A stretch of 32,442 nucleotides of DNA from an uncultured Eubacterium sp. (GTDB lineage Bacteria > Bacillota > Clostridia > Peptostreptococcales > Anaerovoracaceae), in contig CALCKF010000005.1 in the NCBI GenBank assembly GCA_937966095.1, forward strand, positions 1 through 32,442, in the 5' to 3' direction. Position numbers and translations under genes: made by a program. Below, in pieces: positions 22,127-31,536 of this stretch (within the stretch, counting starts at the first letter, position 1; each line of letters begins with the position of its first letter). Under the pieces are notes generated by a model. The model was not told where the DNA came from, made no database searches, and worked only from the letters and a program-made list of their open reading frames with translations.

Positions 22127-24688
22127 ATGAGTGGGAGCAGGAGAAAACCGTCAAGTTCAGCCGTAAGTCGTAAAAGCGGCAGATCAGCTGTAGGCAAAAC
22201 AAAAGTGAATAACGGCAGATCCGGGAAAAAAGCGGGGATGGCTTCCGGAGGAGAAACAAGAGTAAATAATCGTATTAAGGATGAAATAGTGTCAATAGTT
22301 CTTATAGCTGTAGGCATATTTCTCATAATAGGATTCCAAACTTCGGCGGCAGGATCCATAGGTATGGCTTTGTCGCAGTTTTTCAAGGGATTATTCGGAT
22401 TTGCAGCATATATATTGCCGTATTATTTTATAATATACGGTGTTTTGCTGTTTATGAGGAAGACAATACATGTAGGACTGAAATCCGCTGTATTACTTAT
22501 GATAATATTTCTTATGATATCCCTTATAAATTCAGGTCGCTTTATAGATGAAGCTGTTCTTAACCAGAAATTTTGGAATGCAGATGTCTATTATAACAAC
22601 GGCATGATACTTGATGACGGCGGTCTTTTCGGGATGATGGCAGGCAAAGTGATCGTAATGCTCATAGGAATACCGGGGCTTTATATATTTTCCACAGTAG
22701 TGATAATAATATGTCTTCTTCTTGTGATGAATACACCTGTATCAAGATGCTTTGAAAGGGCCAGGGAAAACAGAGAAAAGCATAGAGAAAGCAGGGACGC
22801 AAGGAAGGCTGAAAAGCGCAGGAAGACAGTACATAATGAAGTCGATTTATCTGAAGATGAGAAAAAACATGACAGAAATATTTATACACCACAAGAACAT
22901 CCAGGGGGAATGACAGCCGGTCAGAAAAAGATATTAGGTTATATGCAGGATGATGATATAGCTTCCGGAAAAGAAGATGATGTACTTGATTTTTCTCTGG
23001 GGGAGGAACGTGAGGGGAAAAATGGGCGGTTTGGTCGCAGAAAAAAACATGATACAGACCATGTTCCGGAACCTGAGGAAAAAGAGAGAGATGAGAATGC
23101 CTTCGGCACTCCTATAATAGTGGGAGGTTTTTCGCCGAAGGCCATGGAAGATAAACTTACAAAAGCGGAAGCAGCAAAGAGTACTTTGAAAGAGGAAGAT
23201 TTCAATATAAATATAACTTCATCAGAAAGTTACAGTTTTCCGCCTATAGACCTGCTTGTAAAAGCCAAAAAGAGCGGAGGCAACAGAGCTGAGGAGGAAA
23301 GCAATCTCAGGGCAAAGGCAATGAAACTGGAAGAAACTCTCCACAGTTTCAATATCAATGCCCAGGTCACAAATGTGACACAGGGTCCTGCGGTAACAAG
23401 GTATGAGGTGCATCCTAACAGTGGAGTCAAGGTGAAGGGAATAAAGAATCTTGCTGATGATATAGCTCTGAATATGGAGGCTAAAAGCATAAGAATAGAA
23501 GCTCCCATACCAGGTAAGCCTGCAGTAGGTATAGAAATAGAAAACGACAGGATAAACATGGTGACTATCAGGGAGATAATAGATTCAGCGGCTTTCAAGA
23601 AATCCGATTCAAAAATTACATTTGCCGTAGGAAAGGACATAGCCGGCAAGGCCATAGTTGCAGATCTGAAGGCTATGCCACATCTTTTGATAGCCGGGTC
23701 AACAGGATCAGGAAAGAGCGTGTGTATAAACAGTATAATAACCAGTATACTATATAAAGCACGACCTGATGAGGTAAAACTGGTGCTAATAGATCCTAAA
23801 GTGGTCGAACTGGCTAATTATAACGGTATACCTCATTTGCTCATACCGGTAGTTACAGAGCCTGCAAAGGCAGCAGCTGCACTGAACTGGGCTGTTGCAG
23901 AAATGGATGAAAGATATAAAAAATTTGCTCAGGAGGGAGTAAGAGGACTTTCTACTTATAATGCAGCTTTGAGAAAAAAGGGTGAGGACGAGCATATGAT
24001 GCCTCAGATAGTGATAATAATAGATGAGCTTGCGGATCTAATGATGGCGGCTCCTTCTCAGGTAGAAGAGTCAATATGCAGACTTGCTCAGAAAGCGAGA
24101 GCTGCAGGTATGCATCTCATAGTTGCGACCCAGCGGCCTTCCGTAGATGTTATCACTGGTGTAATAAAGGCTAATATACCATCCAGGATAGCATTTGCGG
24201 TATCTTCTCAGTTTGATTCCAGGACAATACTTGACATGGCCGGAGCTGAAAAACTGGTAGGTAAGGGTGATATGCTGTTCAATCCTTTGGGTAGCGGCAA
24301 ACCTTTGCGGGTACAGGGCTCATTCATATCCGATGAAGAAGTGCATAATGTGATAGAATTCGTAAAATCTCAAGTAGATGAAGCTGAATATTCCGAGAAT
24401 GTCATGGATTCCATAGAGAAAGCCAATACACCTGCTGCAGAAAAGGGAGAGCGTGATCTTGAAGATGAATTGCTGCCGGAAGCCATAGAAGCTGTGGTGC
24501 AGGCTCATCAGGCATCTGTCTCGATGCTGCAGAGAAGATTCAGAATAGGTTATAACAGAGCCGCGCGGATAATCGATATGATGGAGGAAAGACAGATAGT
24601 AGGCCCGTCTGATGGCAGCAGACCCCGCCAGGTCCTTATCACAGAGGAAGATCTCATGAATATGAAAGAAAGTACAGAGGATATCTAG
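22127..24688 (+). CDS. ftsK: FtsK/SpoIIIE DNA translocase
   Basis: This 853-residue pump moves chromosomal DNA through the division or sporulation septum. After a basic Ser/Gly-rich N terminus come four hydrophobic regions (about 53-71, 91-110, 119-135 and 170-200), then a charged linker of some 180 residues. The RecA-like motor follows, with Walker A GSTGSGKS (524-531) and IVIIIDELADLMM, and last a winged-helix gamma domain (RRFRIGYNRAARIIDMMEE). The layout fits both SpoIIIE and FtsK, which sequence alone does not split. Two ATG codons occur at 22124 and 22127; the second is a better distance (six bases) from GAGG. Gap to uppP is 12 bases. Confidence 0.96.
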   Translation: MSGSRRKPSSSAVSRKSGRSAVGKTKVNNGRSGKKAGMASGGETRVNNRIKDEIVSIVLIAVGIFLIIGFQTSAAGSIGMALSQFFKGLFGFAAYILPYYFIIYGVLLFMRKTIHVGLKSAVLLMIIFLMISLINSGRFIDEAVLNQKFWNADVYYNNGMILDDGGLFGMMAGKVIVMLIGIPGLYIFSTVVIIICLLLVMNTPVSRCFERARENREKHRESRDARKAEKRRKTVHNEVDLSEDEKKHDRNIYTPQEHPGGMTAGQKKILGYMQDDDIASGKEDDVLDFSLGEEREGKNGRFGRRKKHDTDHVPEPEEKERDENAFGTPIIVGGFSPKAMEDKLTKAEAAKSTLKEEDFNINITSSESYSFPPIDLLVKAKKSGGNRAEEESNLRAKAMKLEETLHSFNINAQVTNVTQGPAVTRYEVHPNSGVKVKGIKNLADDIALNMEAKSIRIEAPIPGKPAVGIEIENDRINMVTIREIIDSAAFKKSDSKITFAVGKDIAGKAIVADLKAMPHLLIAGSTGSGKSVCINSIITSILYKARPDEVKLVLIDPKVVELANYNGIPHLLIPVVTEPAKAAAALNWAVAEMDERYKKFAQEGVRGLSTYNAALRKKGEDEHMMPQIVIIIDELADLMMAAPSQVEESICRLAQKARAAGMHLIVATQRPSVDVITGVIKANIPSRIAFAVSSQFDSRTILDMAGAEKLVGKGDMLFNPLGSGKPLRVQGSFISDEEVHNVIEFVKSQVDEAEYSENVMDSIEKANTPAAEKGERDLEDELLPEAIEAVVQAHQASVSMLQRRFRIGYNRAARIIDMMEERQIVGPSDGSRPRQVLITEEDLMNMKESTEDI

Positions 24689-24690
24689 TG

Positions 24691-26037
24691 ATGATGAAAT
24701 TATATTTGGAAACAATGGGCTGTCCTAAAAACTTCAATGACTCTGAATCGATTGCCGGGATATGTGAGGCTGCAGGCATGGAAATAACCGACAGCATAGA
24801 GGATGCAGATATAATACTTGTAAATACATGTGGATTTATAAATGATGCAAAACAAGAATCTATAGGCTGCATTTTTGATATGATAAGATTTATAGACGAG
24901 GCGGGAATCGATGATAATGGAGATAAAAGAAAACTGCTGATTGTTTCGGGATGTCTTTCTCAAAGATATGGGGATGAACTGGCAGATGAACTGCCTGAAG
25001 TAGATATTTTCCTTGGCGTCAACGATTATGAAAAGCTTCCTGAAATAATAAGATCATTTAAACACAGAGATCAAATAAGGATATTTTCATGTCAGCCTGA
25101 AATATTTGAGGAATTTTCCGCACGTAAGATACCGGACAACCCGTATTCAATGACATTGAGAATAGCAGAAGGCTGCAATAACTGCTGTACATATTGCATA
25201 ATTCCCCAGATAAGAGGAACATACAGAAGCAGATCTATGGAAAAAATTCTTGAAGAAGCTGAATATCTTGCATCAAAAGGATGCAGGGAGCTTATACTTA
25301 TTGCTCAGGATGTTACGGAATATGGGAGAGATCTTTATGGAAGGCTTGCATTGCCGGAACTTTTGAGAAAGCTTTGCAGCATAGAAGGTATAGAATGGAT
25401 AAGACTCATGTATTGCTATGAAGATAAGATAACAGATGATCTGATAGATGTTATGGCTTCCGAAAAAAAGATATGTAATTATATAGATATACCTCTTCAG
25501 CATATTTCGGACGGAGTGCTATGTGACATGAACAGGCATTCTACCGGAGCTGGAATAAGAAACACCATTAAAAGACTGAGAACTGCGATTCCCGATATAC
25601 ACATAAGGACTACCATGATCGTAGGCTTTCCGGGAGAGAGCGAGGATCAGTTTGAAGAACTTTTGAACTTCATTGAGGAAACCAGATTTGAAAGATTAGG
25701 AGTATTTGCATATTCTTGTGAGGAAGGGACGGTTGCAGGAGATATGTCAGATCAGGTCGATGAAGAAATAAAGATGATGAGAGTAGATGAGATAATGAGA
25801 AGACAGCTGGAAATATCCAGGGAAATAAACATGTCGAAAGTGGGAGATACTATGGATGTGATTATAGATGATGTGGAAGAGGACGGCTCTTATACAGGCA
25901 GAACAATGTATGATGCACCTGAGATAGATAATTCGGTCATTTTCAGCGGCAGCACTGGTCTGTGTCCGGGAAACATAGTGAAAGTAAGGATAACGGACGC
26001 TTTTGATTATGATCTTACAGGAAGAATGGAGGAATAA
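24691..26037 (+). CDS. rimO: Ribosomal protein S12 methylthiotransferase
   Basis: This 448-residue radical-SAM enzyme adds a methylthio group to an Asp of ribosomal protein S12. It has the N-terminal UPF0004 domain with cluster Cys residues (ETMGCPKN, VNTCGF, VSGCLSQRY), the radical-SAM motif CX3CX2C at Cys162, Cys166 and Cys169, IIPQIRGTYRSR, PLQHISDGVL and a C-terminal TRAM domain (GDTMDVIIDDVEEDGSYTGR). PQIRG and the spacing point to RimO rather than MiaB. A GTG overlaps the ftsK stop at 24688, but the ATG at 24691 is more usual. Co-transcribed with ftsK and pgsA, as in other clostridia. Confidence 0.95.
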   Translation: MMKLYLETMGCPKNFNDSESIAGICEAAGMEITDSIEDADIILVNTCGFINDAKQESIGCIFDMIRFIDEAGIDDNGDKRKLLIVSGCLSQRYGDELADELPEVDIFLGVNDYEKLPEIIRSFKHRDQIRIFSCQPEIFEEFSARKIPDNPYSMTLRIAEGCNNCCTYCIIPQIRGTYRSRSMEKILEEAEYLASKGCRELILIAQDVTEYGRDLYGRLALPELLRKLCSIEGIEWIRLMYCYEDKITDDLIDVMASEKKICNYIDIPLQHISDGVLCDMNRHSTGAGIRNTIKRLRTAIPDIHIRTTMIVGFPGESEDQFEELLNFIEETRFERLGVFAYSCEEGTVAGDMSDQVDEEIKMMRVDEIMRRQLEISREINMSKVGDTMDVIIDDVEEDGSYTGRTMYDAPEIDNSVIFSGSTGLCPGNIVKVRITDAFDYDLTGRMEE

Positions 26038-26043
26038 AATAAT

Positions 26044-26577
26044 ATGAATTTGCCTAATAAACTGACAATGGGAAGAATATTTGCCATACCTGTATTCATT
26101 ATAGTGTTTTTGATGGATTACAGATATGCTGCAGCAGTGATATTTATTTTAGCAGCCCTTACTGATATGCTGGATGGACATATAGCGAGAAAATACGGCC
26201 TTGTTACTAATTTCGGAAAACTTATGGATCCTCTTGCTGATAAGCTTTTGGTTATGTCTGCTCTCATATGTCTTTCTCAGGTGGGAGATGTACAGGGATG
26301 GATGGTGATAGTGATACTTGGAAGAGAATTTATAATAACAGGTATGCGTCAGGTGGCGGCGGCACAGGGCATAGTCATAGCAGCAGGAACTACCGGGAAG
26401 ATAAAGACTATAACGCAGATGATCGCCATACCTCTTCTGATACTGGAAAACTGGCCTTTTTCTCTGTTGGGGTTCTATGTTCCCATGGATACCATTTTTC
26501 TTTGGGCAGCGCTTGTGATGACTGTCATTTCCGGTATTGAATACATAGCTAAAAACAGGAAATTATTTTCCATGTAG
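26044..26577 (+). CDS. pgsA: CDP-diacylglycerol-glycerol-3-phosphate 3-phosphatidyltransferase
   Basis: This 177-residue membrane enzyme makes phosphatidylglycerol phosphate, the first step to phosphatidylglycerol. The CDP-alcohol phosphotransferase motif is complete: Asp41, Asp44-Gly45, Ala48-Arg49, Gly58, Asp62 and Asp66 within DMLDGHIARKYGLVTNFGKL and MDPLADK. Several hydrophobic segments surround it. GGAGGA near the end of rimO serves as ribosome binding site, and only six bases separate the genes. The rimO-pgsA-cinA order is common in Firmicutes. Confidence 0.97.
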   Translation: MNLPNKLTMGRIFAIPVFIIVFLMDYRYAAAVIFILAALTDMLDGHIARKYGLVTNFGKLMDPLADKLLVMSALICLSQVGDVQGWMVIVILGREFIITGMRQVAAAQGIVIAAGTTGKIKTITQMIAIPLLILENWPFSLLGFYVPMDTIFLWAALVMTVISGIEYIAKNRKLFSM

Positions 26578-26594
26578 GGAAGAGAGGTTATCAT

Positions 26595-27824
26595 ATGAAA
26601 ACGGCTGTGCTAAGCGTAGGGACCGAGCTTCTTTTCGGTCAGATAACGAATACAAATACTGTATATCTTTCCCAGCAGCTCAATATGCTGGGATATGATG
26701 TAATGTATCATTATACTGTGGGAGACAATCCTGAAAGAGTAGAAGAGATGATGAAGCTGGCATTTGAGGATTGTGACCTTATATTGACGACAGGGGGCCT
26801 AGGACCTACACAGGACGATCTGACAAAGGAAGTGGCCTGCAGAGTCCTGGAAGATAATATGGTCGTCATGGATGACGTGATGGAAGAACTGGAAAAGTAT
26901 TTCAGCAGGCTTGGAAGAGAGATGACCGAAAACAACAGGAAGCAGGCTGTTATGCCGTCAAGAGCTAAGGTCTTCCATAACGATGCCGGAACAGCTCCGG
27001 GGTTTGCGCTTGAAAGGAACGGGAAGCATATAATATGTATGCCGGGACCTCCAAGAGAGATGAAAAGGATGTTCCAGAAGAGTGTAATGCCTTTCCTGCA
27101 GTCTATGTCGGAAGATGTCATATACTACAGGATATTGAGAGCGTTTGGTATAGGGGAATCACAGCTGGAAACCGATCTTCTGGATCTTATAGACGTTCAG
27201 ACGGATCCGACTCTTGCGACGTATGCTAAGGAAGGAGAGTGCTCGCTGAGAATAGCCTCCAAAAGAAAAACGGAAGATGAAGCAAAGTCGGCTGTGGACG
27301 ATATGCTGAAAATCGTCATGGACAGAGTTGGACAGTATATATACAGCTGTGACGATGAAGAACTTGTAGAGGTGGTATGCAATAAACTTATGGATAAAGG
27401 GTTGACGATTTCCTGTGCGGAATCATGTACGGGAGGAATGTTTGCGTCTGCGATCACAGACATACCGGGGATATCAAAATCATTTGAAAGAGGACTTGTA
27501 ACATACAGTAATGAGGCGAAGATGCAGGAGCTGGGTGTAAAGCAAGAAACCTTGGAAAAATACGGAGCTGTAAGCCGGGAAACCGCCATCGAGATGGTTG
27601 AAGGACTTCATAGTGTCAGCGGAAGTGATGTCTGCATATCAGTAACAGGAATAGCAGGCCCGGATGGAGGGACCGATAAAAAACCTGTAGGACTTGTCTA
27701 TATAGGATTCATTCATGCTGATAAAAAACTGTGTAAAAAGGTGATGATGAGAAATGTGAACCGCAGATGGAACAGACACTACACCGTTCTGAGCATGCTG
27801 GATCTGATAAACAAAAATATATGA
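26595..27824 (+). CDS. cinA: CinA family protein (NMN amidohydrolase / damage-inducible)
   Basis: This 409-residue two-domain protein has an N-terminal MoCF-type domain (LSVGTELLFGQITNTNT, TTGGLGPTQDDLTKE, CMPGPPREM) and a C-terminal PncC-like amidase domain (SCAESCTGGMFASAITDIPG from about Cys274, and SVTGIAGPDGGTDKKPVGL). CinA proteins act on NAD breakdown products such as ADP-ribose and NMN, and in streptococci recruit RecA to the membrane. In many Firmicutes recA follows cinA; here a terminator and a Tad pilus operon follow instead. Gap to pgsA is 17 bases. Confidence 0.95.
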   Translation: MKTAVLSVGTELLFGQITNTNTVYLSQQLNMLGYDVMYHYTVGDNPERVEEMMKLAFEDCDLILTTGGLGPTQDDLTKEVACRVLEDNMVVMDDVMEELEKYFSRLGREMTENNRKQAVMPSRAKVFHNDAGTAPGFALERNGKHIICMPGPPREMKRMFQKSVMPFLQSMSEDVIYYRILRAFGIGESQLETDLLDLIDVQTDPTLATYAKEGECSLRIASKRKTEDEAKSAVDDMLKIVMDRVGQYIYSCDDEELVEVVCNKLMDKGLTISCAESCTGGMFASAITDIPGISKSFERGLVTYSNEAKMQELGVKQETLEKYGAVSRETAIEMVEGLHSVSGSDVCISVTGIAGPDGGTDKKPVGLVYIGFIHADKKLCKKVMMRNVNRRWNRHYTVLSMLDLINKNI

Positions 27825-27861
27825 TGATCTGCATTGACAATATGTCGAAATTTGTCGAATA

Positions 27862-27895
27862 AAAACACTTGTAAATTTTTTACAGGTGTTTTATT
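27862..27895 (+). terminator. Terminator between cinA and the Tad operon
   Basis: A 13-14 bp A/T-rich stem (AAAACACTTGTAA with TTACAGGTGTTTT, 27862-27874 with 27880-27892, one G-T pair). The tail is only TTTTATT, so efficiency may be moderate and some readthrough is possible. Confidence 0.7.
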
Positions 27896-27925
27896 ATACG
27901 GTTAAAGAGGTAAATAATAGTAAAA

Positions 27926-29173
27926 ATGGAAAAAAATAGAATCAAAAACACGGGTGCTTCATTATTACAGGATAATATGCAGTATCATATATCTGAAATA
28001 CGGCTGCTGTTGACGGATTCGGAAAATGAGATGAGTGACAGTGACGCACTTGCTAAGATAGAAAAATATATATTGTCTCTTGAGTGTGCCCAGAGCTGCA
28101 GTCACAGGCAGAATATGCAGATTGTCGAAAGACTTTTCCTGTCGTTGAGAAAAGAGATGGATATACTTCAGCCATATATCGAAGATAAGAGTATCTCGGA
28201 AATAATGGTGAACGGGAAAGACGATATATTCATAGAAAAAAACGGCAGGACTGAAAAAGTATCTCTTGCGTTTGACAGCACTGAAGATCTGGAAGAACTT
28301 ATAAGAAGGATAGCGGCAAGAGTACATCGCGAGATAAATGAACTAAACCCGATACTTGATGCAAGGCTTTCTGATGGATCAAGGGTAAATGCAATATATA
28401 AAAATATAGCATTGAACGGGCCTATACTTACAATAAGAAAATTTCCTGATAATGCAATGACTATGGATGATCTTATACGGCTGGGCACGATCATGTCATA
28501 TGAGGCGGAGCTTTTAAAATTACTTGTATCTGCCGGATATAACTGCTTTGTATGCGGAGGGACATCGTCAGGAAAAACCACTATGCTGAATGTGCTGTCA
28601 CAGGTCATACCTCATCATGAGCGTATAGTGGTTATAGAAGATTCGGCAGAACTGCAGATCGATCAGGTGGAAAATATAGTGAGGCTTGAATGCAGAAATG
28701 CAAATATACAGGGGAAAGGAGAGGTGGATATGGCACAGCTGGTAAAAGCCAGTCTGCGTATGAGGCCGGATAGGATAATAATTGGAGAAGTAAGGGGAAA
28801 GGAGGTGATGGATATGATACAGGCCATGAATACAGGCCATGACGGCAGTATGAGCACAGGTCATGCCAACAGTATATCAGGTATGCTGAAAAGACTTGAA
28901 GCAATGTTTTTGCAGGCTGCTAATTTTCCGGTCAGCGCCATAAGAAACCAGATAACTGAGGGGATAGATATAATGATACATATGAGCAGGGGGCAGGACG
29001 GACGGAGAAGGGTAATGGAAATAGCGGAAATAGAAGGAATGAAAGATGGCGAAATAATATTGAATAAACTGTATGAGAATGGCGAAGCAAGAAGTGACAG
29101 GGGAATCGTACATATAGAGAAATTAAGAAGTGCAGGTCTCTATGAACGATATGTTTTGGAGGGGTATACATGA
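27926..29173 (+). CDS. tadA: TadA/CpaF-type secretion ATPase
   Basis: This 415-residue ATPase powers assembly of Tad (Flp) pili. The N-terminal domain contains YIEDKSISEIMVNGKDDIFIE. The motor has Walker A GGTSSGKTT (211-219), the Asp box VVIEDSAEL, Walker B region RPDRIIIGEVRG with Glu288, and the His box TGHDGSMSTGHANS. It is typical CpaF rather than PilB/GspE, since the C-terminal zinc motif is missing. The ATG at 27926 lies 15 bases after AGAGG, a long spacing, but a stop codon precedes and no better start exists. Its stop overlaps the tadB start. Confidence 0.93.
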   Translation: MEKNRIKNTGASLLQDNMQYHISEIRLLLTDSENEMSDSDALAKIEKYILSLECAQSCSHRQNMQIVERLFLSLRKEMDILQPYIEDKSISEIMVNGKDDIFIEKNGRTEKVSLAFDSTEDLEELIRRIAARVHREINELNPILDARLSDGSRVNAIYKNIALNGPILTIRKFPDNAMTMDDLIRLGTIMSYEAELLKLLVSAGYNCFVCGGTSSGKTTMLNVLSQVIPHHERIVVIEDSAELQIDQVENIVRLECRNANIQGKGEVDMAQLVKASLRMRPDRIIIGEVRGKEVMDMIQAMNTGHDGSMSTGHANSISGMLKRLEAMFLQAANFPVSAIRNQITEGIDIMIHMSRGQDGRRRVMEIAEIEGMKDGEIILNKLYENGEARSDRGIVHIEKLRSAGLYERYVLEGYT

Positions 29174-29916
29174 TAAATGATTACTCTGAATATGTATTAT
29201 CAGTAAAAGAAAGGATTATTTTCTATTCAGCAGGTTTTATTTGTCTGTTCATTGTGACATATCTTTTTTACCGCAGTTTGGTCGTATCGTTATTATCGGG
29301 GATACTGATACGATGGGTGATTCCATATATAAAAAAATATATGGCCGACAGACGTATGCGTATGTTCAATGAGCAGTTCAAAGATTTGCTTTATTCGCTG
29401 TCCGCCTCGATCGCTGCAGGAAGGCATATGCAGGAGGCACTTATAGAGGCTGAAGAAAATCTTGCAATAATGTACAGAAGCGATGATCTTATAATGAAGG
29501 AGCTTAGACATATGAGGATAAGTATGCTGCAGAACAAAGAAAGCGATAAAGTATTGCTGAAAGATCTTGCGTTTAGGAGCAGAAATGAAGATTTAAGGGA
29601 TTTTTTTGAAGTGTATGATATATGCAGGAGCATGGGAGGCGATCTCGAAAAAGTGATAAGCCATACTGCTGAGATTATAAGTGATAAAATGGCGGCAGAG
29701 AGAGAGATTAGAGCTGTTACCATACAGAAAAAGGTAGAGGGCCGTATAATATCAGCTATGCCTTTGGTTATGCTGCTTATGATGAATATAGTATCATACA
29801 GCTATGTTTCTCCTCTGTATGATTCTGCTGCCGGAAGGCTTATCATGACGGCAGCACTTGCGGCAATGATATACGGAATATACATAATGGAGAAAATTTC
29901 CGATATTGAGGTTTGA
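29170..29916 (+). CDS. tadB: TadB-like inner membrane platform protein (T2SS F domain)
   Basis: This 248-residue protein has two hydrophobic segments at the N terminus (about 15-50), a cytoplasmic helical T2SSF domain containing EQFKDLLYSLSASIAAGRHMQEALIEA and VYDICRSMGGDLEKVISHTAEI, and two more hydrophobic segments at the C terminus. TadB and TadC form the membrane platform that the TadA motor turns. The ATG at 29170 overlaps the tadA stop (ATGA), with GGAGGGG upstream, so translation is coupled. Confidence 0.85.
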   Translation: MINDYSEYVLSVKERIIFYSAGFICLFIVTYLFYRSLVVSLLSGILIRWVIPYIKKYMADRRMRMFNEQFKDLLYSLSASIAAGRHMQEALIEAEENLAIMYRSDDLIMKELRHMRISMLQNKESDKVLLKDLAFRSRNEDLRDFFEVYDICRSMGGDLEKVISHTAEIISDKMAAEREIRAVTIQKKVEGRIISAMPLVMLLMMNIVSYSYVSPLYDSAAGRLIMTAALAAMIYGIYIMEKISDIEV

Positions 29917-29920
29917 TACG

Positions 29921-30955
29921 ATGTGGGCCATCAGAAAGAAAAAGGTGATAAGCTACGATGAAGCAGCTGCGAAAGCCAGAAAACATATGGCGGCAGTGGC
30001 AGTAGCAGGGCTTATGCTGTCGGCGGCATATATGGCTGCGGAATCAGACAGTGAAACTGCAGTAATGATAGATAAAGGAAATGGGGTGTATCTGGTACGG
30101 CCGGCACAGGGAGCAGGAGCCGGGCATATGATGCTTACTGCAAAAGTGAAAGGTATGCATGGCACAGTAAAAGAAAAGGTAAATCTTACTATATATGAGC
30201 ATGACGAAAGTCCGACGGGAGCAGGAAATTCCCGCGTTGAAAAAGGGAACGAAAAGGCTGTGAGTGATAATGATAGGATAGCATATGAAATAAGAAATGT
30301 GGCATCAGCAGTAAACAGTGATTTGAGGGACAAAACAATAGAGCTGCCGTCAAGACTAGAATCAGGGGAGAAAATAGAATGGGAATACTCGGAAGGCAAA
30401 GGGGCAGAAGCATTTATTATTCCTATAATGACTATGATAACGGCATTTGCAGTATATAGAAACAGGTTCGCAGTTATAAAAAGGCAGAAACGTGAAGAAG
30501 GTGAATCTGTGATCAGACATCTGCCGGAATTTGTCAATAGACTGGTGCTTATGCTGAACGCGGGTCTTGTACTGAACAGCGCATTCGAAAGATCTGTAGA
30601 GGAATGTATGGACTCAGGATTGGAAGATGATGATTATTTTCGCAGAAAAATGAAGGAAATATATATCTCTTCAAAAGAAGCTAATGTGTCTTTTCATCAG
30701 GGGCTGAGACAGCTGGCGCGTGAAAGCGGTATAAGAGAACTAGTAAGGATATCCAATATAGTCAATGATAACATCAGTAAAGGTGTTGAACTTACTGATA
30801 AGCTGCAGGCTGAAAGCTGTCTTTTATGGTCTTACAGAAAAAAAAGGTGTGAAGAGAAAGGAAAACTTGCCGAGACCAGGCTTACTTTTCCGCTGGTTAT
30901 ATTCCTGCTGGTACTTGTTGTAATAACGATCGCTCCGGCTCTTATGGGACTTTGA
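29921..30955 (+). CDS. tadC: TadC-like platform protein with an extracytoplasmic insert domain
   Basis: This 344-residue protein combines a T2SSF domain with an unusual front end. After a basic N terminus a membrane segment (about 22-40) leads to an external region of some 120 residues (from GVYLVRPAQGAGAGHMMLTA to KIEWEYSEGKGAEAF). A second membrane segment follows (FIIPIMTMITAFAVY), then the cytoplasmic F domain (HLPEFVNRLVLMLNAGLVLN) and a last segment (FPLVIFLLVLVVITIAPALM). I recall similar inserts in clostridial TadC-like proteins but know no function for them. I prefer the ATG at 29921 (TGAGGT nine bases before) to the TTG at 29906. It starts five bases after tadB ends. Confidence 0.82.
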   Translation: MWAIRKKKVISYDEAAAKARKHMAAVAVAGLMLSAAYMAAESDSETAVMIDKGNGVYLVRPAQGAGAGHMMLTAKVKGMHGTVKEKVNLTIYEHDESPTGAGNSRVEKGNEKAVSDNDRIAYEIRNVASAVNSDLRDKTIELPSRLESGEKIEWEYSEGKGAEAFIIPIMTMITAFAVYRNRFAVIKRQKREEGESVIRHLPEFVNRLVLMLNAGLVLNSAFERSVEECMDSGLEDDDYFRRKMKEIYISSKEANVSFHQGLRQLARESGIRELVRISNIVNDNISKGVELTDKLQAESCLLWSYRKKRCEEKGKLAETRLTFPLVIFLLVLVVITIAPALMGL

Positions 30956-30967
30956 GGAGGGAAAAAT

Positions 30968-31126
30968 ATGAAAAATAAATTGGAGATTATCAGAAGCAGA
31001 AAGGGAATGGAGCTTGTACAGGTGGCTATATTAGTGGCTTTGGCTGTTGCACTTGGCCTCATTTTTAAAACAGAGATAACGGATTTTGTAAACAAAACGT
31101 TTGAAGGGCTAAATAAATTCAATTGA
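30968..31126 (+). CDS. flp: Flp1-like type IVb pilin
   Basis: This 52-residue protein is the likely pilus subunit. It has a short basic leader ending in Arg-Lys-Gly (residues 11-13), then MELVQVAILVALAVALGLIF, the hydrophobic helix by which pilins pack, and a short polar tail (DFVNKTFEGLNKFN). Cleavage by a prepilin peptidase is expected after Gly13; the Glu at position +2 instead of +5 is typical of the clostridial Flp1-like group as I remember it. GAGGAGGG lies just upstream. No peptidase gene (tadV) is seen in the window. The stop overlaps the region of the next gene's start. Confidence 0.85.
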   Translation: MKNKLEIIRSRKGMELVQVAILVALAVALGLIFKTEITDFVNKTFEGLNKFN

Positions 31127-31128
31127 AG

Positions 31129-31536
31129 ATGTTTATAAGTACAGTGAACAGCAAAAAAGGGAGTTACATAATGGAAGCGGCAATAGTGCTTCCTGTGATC
31201 ATACTGACCGTGATAACAGTTATTCTTGTATTGATGTTTTTTTACAGTCAGGCGCTGAGTCAAAGTCGGATGCATTTGGAAATGAGAGCGGAAGCAGGAA
31301 GAGTCACGGGAAAAACTATTTACAGATATGATTCTTATGGCAGAGAACAAAACGTGGGGGAACTGTATTCTGAAGAGAGCCTTACGGGAAGTAAAGTATA
31401 CGGTAAAAAGTATGTCATGATGCAGCACAGAGGGATACTCGAGAAAAAAGGGGTGTTTATAATACAGGGGACGTGTCATGGTACAGACGGTGCGAAGTAT
31501 GTGCGTTATCATGACTTTGCAAAGGGGCAAAAATAA
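31129..31536 (+). CDS. TadE-like pseudopilin
   Basis: This 135-residue protein has a short polar N terminus ending KKGSYIMEAAIVLPVIILTV, a single hydrophobic helix of pilin type with the conserved Glu, then a soluble extracytoplasmic part without recognised motifs. TadE-like pseudopilins are minor components needed for Flp pilus assembly. I choose the ATG at 31129; a TTG at 31123 overlaps the flp stop codon. No clear Shine-Dalgarno is present, so coupling to flp is likely. Its stop overlaps the next start (TAATG). Confidence 0.8.
   Translation: MFISTVNSKKGSYIMEAAIVLPVIILTVITVILVLMFFYSQALSQSRMHLEMRAEAGRVTGKTIYRYDSYGREQNVGELYSEESLTGSKVYGKKYVMMQHRGILEKKGVFIIQGTCHGTDGAKYVRYHDFAKGQK

Noticed and set aside
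27834..27863. TTGACA at 27834-27839 as promoter of the Tad operon.
   Set aside because: The matching -10 is poor (AATAAA) and RNA would start inside the terminator stem at 27862-27892.
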